A stretch of 8,505 bases of DNA from the NCBI GenBank assembly GCA_016296985.1, contig JAEDHM010000060.1, forward strand, positions 1-8,505. Reading direction: 5' to 3'. Source of the stretch: Clostridia bacterium. Its GTDB lineage: Bacteria > Bacillota > Clostridia > Christensenellales > CAG-1252. The notes under the pieces are model-generated. The model searched no databases. It saw only the letters and a program-made list of their open reading frames with translations, and was not told the DNA's origin. The first letter of the stretch is position 1, and each line of letters begins with the position of its first letter. Below, piece by piece: positions 1-4,714 of the stretch. The position numbers and the translations under genes are program-made.

Positions 1-1
1 G

Positions 2-50
2 TATATCGCAAATCCCAGCAGGGATTTATATCGCGCGTGTGTCAACACGC
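2..50. repeat. Small repeat/hairpin element at left edge
   Basis: An 8-base direct repeat TATATCGC occurs at 2-9 and 27-34. Between and overlapping the copies is a perfect 7-bp inverted repeat, AAATCCC (10-16) and GGGATTT (21-27), around the loop AGCA. A second inverted repeat follows: GCGTGT (35-40) and ACACGC (45-50) around GTCA. Neither hairpin is followed by a T-run, so they do not look like terminators. The layout resembles the end of a short interspersed repeat that starts left of the window. That family assignment is inference; only the repeats themselves are seen. Confidence 0.5.
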
Positions 51-68
51 AATAAGGTACCGTCCAAA

Positions 69-86
69 GTTATAATACATTATAAC
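69..86. promoter_or_regulatory. 18-bp perfect dyad, candidate operator
   Basis: GTTATAAT (69-76) and ATTATAAC (79-86) are exact reverse complements separated by AC. The centre lies about 90 bp upstream of the predicted transcription start, where an activator or a distal operator could bind. The half-site sequence GTTATAAT recurs at 157-164, overlapping the -10 box. The dyad has no T-run and sits in AT-rich DNA. It does not match the Rex consensus as I know it. The binding protein is unknown, and the recurrence at the -10 may be chance because TATAAT is part of the half-site. Confidence 0.4.
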
Positions 87-136
87 ATTGTCTAAAAATA
101 CCAGCCTTTTTTGCTTTATTTACCTTCTTTTGCTAC

Positions 137-164
137 TTGATTATTTCCCAATTTATGTTATAAT
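137..164 (+). promoter_or_regulatory. Sigma-A-type promoter of the hydrogenase operon
   Basis: A -35 box TTGATT (137-142, four of six consensus bases) is followed by a 16-bp spacer and a perfect -10 box TATAAT (159-164). A TG at 156-157, one base before the -10, makes it an extended -10. Transcription should start near G171, giving a leader of about 49 nt before the ATG at 220. This is the best promoter in the window and the likely driver of all ten genes. Confidence 0.75.
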
Positions 165-165
165 G

Positions 166-199
166 ATATAGTCCTTTACTTTTGTAGAGTTGACTATAT
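166..199 (+). promoter_or_regulatory. Hairpin spanning predicted transcription start and leader
   Basis: ATATAGTC (166-173) is the exact reverse complement of GACTATAT (192-199). Inside, CTTTAC (174-179) pairs with GTAGAG (184-189) including one G-U pair, around the loop TTTT, with a two-base bulge at 190-191. That makes a 14-bp stem starting two bases after the -10 box and ending nine bases before the ribosome binding site. If transcription starts near 171, about 9 bp would remain as a stem at the very 5' end of the mRNA. It could be an operator in DNA or a 5'-stabilising stem in RNA; the sequence does not decide between them. Confidence 0.55.
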
Positions 200-219
200 A
201 TTTTATTTAGGAGGAGTTT

Positions 220-720
220 ATGGCTCAAATCAAGTTAACAAGCGTTCCTTTCAACGGCACACCGGAACAAGAAGCAAAGTTGAGAGCCGGATTGCAATCC
301 CTTAAGGGTACTAACGGACCTTTGATGCCCGCATTGCAATTGGCACAAGAAATTTATGGCTATCTTCCCATCGAAGTTCAAAAAATCGTGGCAGAAGAAA
401 TGGGTGTTTCTTTGGAAAAGATTTTCGGAATTTCTACCTTCTATGCACAGTTCACTTTATCCCCCAAGGGCAAGTACGAAGTTGCCGTTTGCTTGGGTAC
501 TGCATGCTACGTAAAAGGTTCGGGCGATATCTATGACGAACTTCAAAGACAATTGGGAATCGGCGGTGGCGAATGCACCCCTGACAGAGAATTCTCTCTT
601 ACCGCAACCAGATGTATCGGTTGTTGCGGTTTGGCTCCCGTACTTACCGTAAACGGCGACGTTTATGGCAAATTGGTAACAAAGGACGTTGCAGGTATCA
701 TAGCAAAATACAAAGCTTAA
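220..720 (+). CDS. hydC: NuoE-like [2Fe-2S] subunit of [FeFe]-hydrogenase (HydC/HndA)
   Basis: Small electron-transfer subunit of the soluble hydrogenase complex, homologous to the 24-kDa NuoE subunit of complex I. At 166 aa it has the usual family length. A helical N-terminal part (about residues 15-75) is followed by a thioredoxin-like domain. The [2Fe-2S] ligands are visible as C91-x4-C96 (CLGTAC) and C132-x3-C136 (CIGCC). In the family this cluster sits next to the NuoF-type flavin subunit, here encoded at 4715-6499. The ATG at 220 follows a strong AGGAGGAG (209-216) at good spacing. It is the first gene of the operon, with three bases to the next gene. Family assignment is firm; hydC versus hndA is only a naming choice. 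Confidence 0.95.
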   Translation: MAQIKLTSVPFNGTPEQEAKLRAGLQSLKGTNGPLMPALQLAQEIYGYLPIEVQKIVAEEMGVSLEKIFGISTFYAQFTLSPKGKYEVAVCLGTACYVKGSGDIYDELQRQLGIGGGECTPDREFSLTATRCIGCCGLAPVLTVNGDVYGKLVTKDVAGIIAKYKA

Positions 721-723
721 TTT

Positions 724-1068
724 ATGAAGATTAAAGATATTGTCGAAATTTTACAAGGCGAACTTATCAGCGGTGAAGAACTTGCCGATAAAGAGGTTTT
801 GACCGCTTGCGCCTCGGATATGATGAGCGACGTGCTAGCTTTTGTAAAAGAGCAATCCGTTTTAATCACCGGCCTTTGCAACCCTCAAGTAATCCGTACT
901 GCGGAAATGATGGAAATGTGTTGTATCGTCTTCGTTCGTGGCAAACGCCCCGACCAAATGATGATCGACGCGGCAAAAGCAAAGGGTATCGCCCTTATCG
1001 CTGCGCCCCACAGAATGTTCCTTTCCTGCGGACTCTTGTTTGAAAAAGGCTTGAAGGCAGAATTTTAG
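724..1068 (+). CDS. DRTGG-domain-type protein, hydrogenase-operon associated
   Basis: This 114-aa protein has the size and pattern of the stand-alone DRTGG proteins that occur in clostridial hydrogenase operons. The recognisable core is ASDMMSDVLAF (30-40), a hydrophobic strand (VLITGL, 46-51), CCIVFVRGK (66-74) and a C-terminal IALIAAPHRMF segment (89-99). DRTGG domains are also found in some phosphotransacetylases and often accompany CBS domains; their role is unclear, and ligand binding is a common guess. It has five cysteines (29, 52, 66, 67, 102) but no standard Fe-S motif. The start lies three bases after the hydC stop without a clear ribosome binding site, suggesting translational coupling. 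It resembles the product at 2749-3072, so the two are probably ancient paralogues. Confidence 0.75.
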   Translation: MKIKDIVEILQGELISGEELADKEVLTACASDMMSDVLAFVKEQSVLITGLCNPQVIRTAEMMEMCCIVFVRGKRPDQMMIDAAKAKGIALIAAPHRMFLSCGLLFEKGLKAEF

Positions 1069-1069
1069 T

Positions 1070-1492
1070 ATGGATTGTGTAAGCCTTCGTTACGACGTAT
1101 CGGGTAGCAACTTCGCCGCAGCAGGCTCTGCAACTGAAGACGTAAGAAAGCACCTAAAAATGCTTGGCGTCAAGGGCGAAGATATAAGGCGTATTGCCAT
1201 CGCCATGTACGAGGCTGAAATCAATATGGTTATTCACGCCGGTGGCGGTGTCGCCGAGGTAGTTATCTACGTCGACAAAATCGTGGTAAAACTTATCGAC
1301 CAAGGAAAAGGTATTGCGGATATCGAACAGGCTATGCAACCGGGTTTTTCCACCGCATCTGAAGAAATCCGTCAACTTGGATTTGGCGCAGGTATGGGTT
1401 TACCGAACATGAAAAAATATACCGACGAATTTTTGGTTGAAAGCGAAGTAGGAAAGGGTACAACCGTTACCATGGCGGTTTACTTTGGATAA
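1070..1492 (+). CDS. RsbT/RsbW-like GHKL ATP-binding protein (anti-sigma-type kinase fold)
   Basis: A 140-aa stand-alone HATPase domain, the length of RsbT, RsbW or SpoIIAB. The N-box is around E48-x-E50-I-N52 to H56-A57 (EAEINMVIHA), followed by GGG. The G1 box is DQGKGI (77-82), and the G2 box is the glycine-rich GFGAGMGLPNMKKY (104-117). The end, VGKGTTVTMAVYF, is typical of the RsbT/RsbW group. Known relatives phosphorylate a serine on a STAS-domain partner or bind a sigma factor; neither partner is encoded in the window. It begins one base after the previous stop with no strong ribosome binding site, so coupled translation is likely. Family fold is firm; target is unknown. Confidence 0.85.
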   Translation: MDCVSLRYDVSGSNFAAAGSATEDVRKHLKMLGVKGEDIRRIAIAMYEAEINMVIHAGGGVAEVVIYVDKIVVKLIDQGKGIADIEQAMQPGFSTASEEIRQLGFGAGMGLPNMKKYTDEFLVESEVGKGTTVTMAVYFG

Positions 1493-1496
1493 GAGT

Positions 1497-2762
1497 ATGA
1501 ACGGCGACAAACTTCACACCGTAACCTTAAATACCGAAAAGTGCAGGGGTTGCGTAACCTGCATGAAACGGTGCCCAACGGAAGCAATACGCGTCCGTGA
1601 CGGTAAGGCTAGCATAATTTACGATCGCTGTATCAGTTGTGGCGAGTGTGTTCGTTTGTGTCCCCATCACGCAAAATTGCCCACCTACGACCCCTTTGAC
1701 GTTATCAACTCTTTCAAGTATAAAATTGCGGTGCCGGCTCCCACCCTTTTCGCCCAATTCCCCGGGCTTAGGGATATAAACGTGGTGTTGTCCGCCTTGC
1801 TTGAAATTGGTTTTGACGACGTTTACGAGGTAGGTCGCGCTGCCGAATTGGTAAGCGAAGCCTCGAAAATCATCTTCAACCGTGGCGAGGTAAAACTTCC
1901 CGCCATAAGTACCGCTTGTCCTGCGGTGTTAGAGTTAATCCTATCCCGCTATCACAATATGGTTGACAACCTTCTTCCCGTACAAGCCCCTGCGGATATA
2001 GCGGCGCAACTCGCAAGGGAAAAGGCTGAGAGAAAGGGTATTCCCCCCGAGGACATAGGCGTTTTCTTCATCTCTCCCTGCCCTGCAAAGGTTTTGGCTT
2101 TGAAGGAAGGAATCGGCCTTATGCAAAGTCGATTTGACGGAATACTTTCCATAAGCGAGGTTTGCCTTCGTCTTCAAGGGGTTGTAAACAAAATGACTCC
2201 CGACAAGGTAAAATCCCTCTCGAAAATGGGAAGGCTTGGCATCTCTTGGGCAAAGACGGGCGGAGAATCCAACGGTCTGTACAACGACAGATATTTGGCG
2301 GCGGACGGCATTGAAAACGTCATAAGCGTTTTGGACGCTCTTGAAGACAAAACTTTAAGTAGCGTTGACTTTATCGAGCTAAACGCTTGTCCCGGCGGAT
2401 GCGTAGGCGGTGTTTTGACGGTGGAAAATCCCTTTATTGCAAAGGCAAGGATTCAGGCAATCAACAAGATTTTGCCCGACCACCTAAACTCTCTTGCGGC
2501 AACGGGAAAAAGTTTGTCCTTCTACACTTGGGAAAAGGCCCCGGATAAAACCGAAGGCTTGCTACTTTCGGAAGATAGACAAAACGCTATGCAAAAGATG
2601 ATTGCCATCAACGAAATTTACGCAAAACTCCCCATGGCCGACTGCGGTCTTTGCGGTGCGCCAAGTTGTAAGGCTTTTGCAGAAGATATCGTAAACGGAA
2701 GAATCCCCAAGGACAGCAAATGTCCTAGGTTGGAAAAGGAGAAACAAGATGACGCTGAATAA
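1497..2762 (+). CDS. HydS-like [FeFe]-hydrogenase homologue with N- and C-terminal Fe-S domains
   Basis: A 421-aa protein in three parts. Residues 10-60 hold two [4Fe-4S] ferredoxin motifs (C16, C19, C22, C26 and C45, C48, C51, C55). Residues 75-345 form an H-cluster domain with the four expected cysteines: C141 (TACPAV), C195 (SPCPAK), and C298 and C302 (NACPGGC), plus K198. Residues 380-410 hold a further Fe-S motif C383-x2-C386-x4-C391-x17-C409. The L1 motif has Ala (A140) where catalytic enzymes have the proton-transfer Cys, as in group C/D putative sensory hydrogenases. No PAS domain or kinase is fused. I chose the ATG at 1497, four bases after the preceding stop; a TTG at 1485 would add four residues. 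A redox or H2 sensor is the likeliest role, by inference. Confidence 0.85.
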   Translation: MNGDKLHTVTLNTEKCRGCVTCMKRCPTEAIRVRDGKASIIYDRCISCGECVRLCPHHAKLPTYDPFDVINSFKYKIAVPAPTLFAQFPGLRDINVVLSALLEIGFDDVYEVGRAAELVSEASKIIFNRGEVKLPAISTACPAVLELILSRYHNMVDNLLPVQAPADIAAQLAREKAERKGIPPEDIGVFFISPCPAKVLALKEGIGLMQSRFDGILSISEVCLRLQGVVNKMTPDKVKSLSKMGRLGISWAKTGGESNGLYNDRYLAADGIENVISVLDALEDKTLSSVDFIELNACPGGCVGGVLTVENPFIAKARIQAINKILPDHLNSLAATGKSLSFYTWEKAPDKTEGLLLSEDRQNAMQKMIAINEIYAKLPMADCGLCGAPSCKAFAEDIVNGRIPKDSKCPRLEKEKQDDAE

Positions 2763-3072
2763 GGCGATTTCCCTACTTGACGGAAAAATTCACGCTTGCT
2801 GTACCGAGGACAGAGAACTTTCCTCGGGCTATTGCGGTGATTTCCTCAGTTTCGTAATGGGAAAGGCCCCCTCGGGTTGTTTGTGGTTTACCATAATGAA
2901 CAACCTAAACGTTATTGCCGTCGCCACCTTGGCTGAAGTGGGCGCGGTAGTAATTTGCGAGGGCGTAAGCGTACCCAAAGAAGTGGCTGAAAAGGCGGAA
3001 ATGCAAGGTATAAACCTCTTTTCCACACCTCTTGACATCTTTCAAGCGGTAAAAACCTTTTGTCAAAACTAG
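2749..3072 (+). CDS. Second small DRTGG-like protein
   Basis: A 107-aa protein whose pattern follows the 724-1068 product: YCGDFLSFVMG (28-38) matches ASDMMSDVLAF, GAVVICEGV (65-73) matches CCIVFVRGK, and INLFSTPLDIF (88-98) matches IALIAAPHRMF. The N-terminus is shorter and the sequence quite diverged. It contains six cysteines (17, 18, 29, 44, 70, 105) without a classic cluster motif. The ATG overlaps the end of the HydS-like gene by 14 bases and has an AAGGAG site (2736-2741) inside that gene, so translation is coupled. A ligand-binding or partner-binding role next to the HydS-like protein is inference from position. Confidence 0.7.
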   Translation: MTLNKAISLLDGKIHACCTEDRELSSGYCGDFLSFVMGKAPSGCLWFTIMNNLNVIAVATLAEVGAVVICEGVSVPKEVAEKAEMQGINLFSTPLDIFQAVKTFCQN

Positions 3073-3786
3073 ATGGCTAGACTGAAGTACAATTTTCATA
3101 TACACAGCTGTCTTTCTCCTTGCGCCGACGACGATATGACGCCGGTAAACATAGTGGCTTATGCAAAACTAAACGGTATTGACGCAGTTGCAATCGCCGA
3201 CCACAACGCCATTGAAAACGTTGAAGTTGCCCTTATGGCAGGCGAGGCTTTCGAAGTTTGCGTTGTCCCGGCAATCGAGGTGCAAACCGAGGAAGATATC
3301 CACGTTTTATGCTTGTTTCCGACTTTCGGTGAATTGAAGGCCTTTTGGGAAAGCATAAAGATGACCAAGGTGAAAAACCGTCCCTCAGTTTTCGGCAATC
3401 AACTTGTGGTAAACGAAGAAGACGAGGTAGTAGGCACCCTTGAAGATTTGCTTTTGATAAACACCGACGTGGGCGCAGAGCAAATTCATCAAAGAGCAAT
3501 GGACTTTGGCGGAGTGGCAATCCCTGCGCACGTTGACCGAGAAGGAAACGGTATGCTTGCGATTTTAGGCATTATTCCCGACGAGTTTGGGGTTGTAGAA
3601 CTTAGTTATTCAGCAGGCGAAACCATTGAAAGACAATATCAAGAAGATAGACTTGTGATAAAAGATTCCGACGCTCATACCCTCATGGATATAGGGGAAG
3701 GGCAAGAAATGGACGTTGATGAAATATCTCCCAAAGGAATTGTGGAAACCTTGCGGAGATTTAGAAAAAAGGATAGGAGAAAATGA
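3073..3786 (+). CDS. PHP-domain metal-dependent phosphoesterase
   Basis: A 237-aa PHP-family protein. The metal-binding motifs are all visible: H9-x-H11-S (HIHSC), D43-H44 (ADHNAIE), E69 (PAIEV), H77 (DIHVLC), H153 (PAHVD) and D200-x-H202 (DSDAH). An intact set argues for an active phosphatase or phosphodiesterase using two or three metal ions. Relatives act on histidinol phosphate, nucleotides or DNA ends; the substrate here cannot be read from sequence. The ATG follows the previous stop with no gap and no obvious ribosome binding site. Placed between two small DRTGG-type/GHKL pairs, it may remove a phosphate or hydrolyse a nucleotide signal in the same circuit, which is inference. Confidence 0.88.
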   Translation: MARLKYNFHIHSCLSPCADDDMTPVNIVAYAKLNGIDAVAIADHNAIENVEVALMAGEAFEVCVVPAIEVQTEEDIHVLCLFPTFGELKAFWESIKMTKVKNRPSVFGNQLVVNEEDEVVGTLEDLLLINTDVGAEQIHQRAMDFGGVAIPAHVDREGNGMLAILGIIPDEFGVVELSYSAGETIERQYQEDRLVIKDSDAHTLMDIGEGQEMDVDEISPKGIVETLRRFRKKDRRK

Positions 3787-4334
3787 GAGAACTTGCCCTT
3801 AATATATTGGATATAACCGAAAATTCGGTGAAGGCGAAAGCAACTCTCATTGAAATCACCGTGAAGGAAGAGGGAAACCTTATGACCGTAACCATAAAAG
3901 ATAACGGTTGCGGAATGAGTGAAAGTTTTGCTCAAAAGGTTTTAGATCCCTTTACCACCACTCGCACCACCCGAAAGGTGGGCTTGGGCTTGCCCTTTTA
4001 CAAGATGGCAAGCGAGCAAACGGGAGGAACCCTTACCTTGAAAACTAAGGAAGGGGTAGGCACCGAAGTAACGGCAACCTTCTATACCGACCATATCGAC
4101 TGTATGCCCTTGGGCAGTATGGGCGGTACGGTATCCACGCTTCTTGTGGGTAACACCCATATAAGGTATATCTTCACCTATGAAAAGGAGGGAGTAAGCT
4201 TTGTCTTTGACACGGCAGAACTTCAAGAAGCATTGGGTGGAGAAAGCCTTGACACACCGGAAATATTATCCTTGATTGAGGATATGATTGATGAAAATAT
4301 AAACGAAATTAAAAACGGAGGAGTAACAAAATGA
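3783..4334 (+). CDS. Stand-alone histidine-kinase-type ATPase domain protein
   Basis: A 183-aa protein built around one HATPase_c domain (about residues 1-100). The N-box is at LDITENSVKA (9-18), the G1 box is DNGCGM (40-45), an F-box-like segment is DPFTTTRTTRK (55-65) and the G2 box is VGLGLPF (66-72). Unlike true sensor kinases it has no transmembrane segment, PAS or GAF domain, or phospho-acceptor His helix. An unassigned extension of about 80 residues follows and ends in an acidic helix-like stretch. It may phosphorylate or bind a partner protein in trans. The start overlaps the PHP stop as ATGA, with AGGAG at 3775-3779. Confidence 0.85.
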   Translation: MRELALNILDITENSVKAKATLIEITVKEEGNLMTVTIKDNGCGMSESFAQKVLDPFTTTRTTRKVGLGLPFYKMASEQTGGTLTLKTKEGVGTEVTATFYTDHIDCMPLGSMGGTVSTLLVGNTHIRYIFTYEKEGVSFVFDTAELQEALGGESLDTPEILSLIEDMIDENINEIKNGGVTK

Positions 4335-4699
4335 AATCTATTGCTGATATTAAAGCGATTAGGGACAAAATGCAGGCTGAGATCATTGCTCGTGACATCA
4401 AAGATAACGACGATATCCGTGTTGTCGTTGGTATGGCTACTTGCGGTATTGCTGCCGGCGCCCGTGAAGTTTTCGCATCGCTTATGGACGAAGTAAGCAA
4501 GCGCAACCTCAAAAACGTAAAAATTTCCAGAGCAGGATGCTTGGGTATGTGTAAACTCGAACCTATCGTTGAAGTTTATGCTCCCGGAAAACCCAAATGT
4601 ACCTACGTAAAACTGGATGCAGATAAGGCTAAAAACATCGTTGTCAATCACTTTGTAAACGGCAACGAAGTTGCAGAATACATGATTACCAACGAGTAA
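4331..4699 (+). CDS. hndB: HndB-like thioredoxin-fold [2Fe-2S] protein
   Basis: A 122-aa protein matching the small HndB subunit of Desulfovibrio-type NADP-reducing hydrogenases and the N-terminal domain of the downstream HydB. The motifs are GMATCGIAAGA (34-44), with C38, and AGCLGMCKLEP (68-78), with C70-x3-C74. Another cysteine is C90. The usual thioredoxin-like ferredoxin has C-x4-C in the first loop; here the second position is Ala, so either C90 is the fourth ligand or the site is incomplete. The start overlaps the previous stop as ATGA and is preceded by a strong GGAGGAG (4317-4323). From here onward ribosome binding sites are strong. The likely role is electron transfer or assembly in the hydrogenase complex. 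Confidence 0.85.
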   Translation: MKSIADIKAIRDKMQAEIIARDIKDNDDIRVVVGMATCGIAAGAREVFASLMDEVSKRNLKNVKISRAGCLGMCKLEPIVEVYAPGKPKCTYVKLDADKAKNIVVNHFVNGNEVAEYMITNE

Positions 4700-4714
4700 G
4701 GAGGAGCATCATCT

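Noticed and set aside
1..60. CRISPR repeats
   Set aside because: Only one 8-base repeat pair is present, with no regular spacer pattern and no cas genes.
1..219. Riboswitch or Rex operator in the leader
   Set aside because: The leader of about 49 nt is too short for a known riboswitch and no sequence resembles the Rex palindrome as I know it.
1485..1496. TTG start at 1485 for the HydS-like protein
   Set aside because: It would overlap the upstream gene by eight bases with no supporting ribosome binding site and adds only four residues; the ATG at 1497 suits coupled translation better, though the evidence is not decisive.
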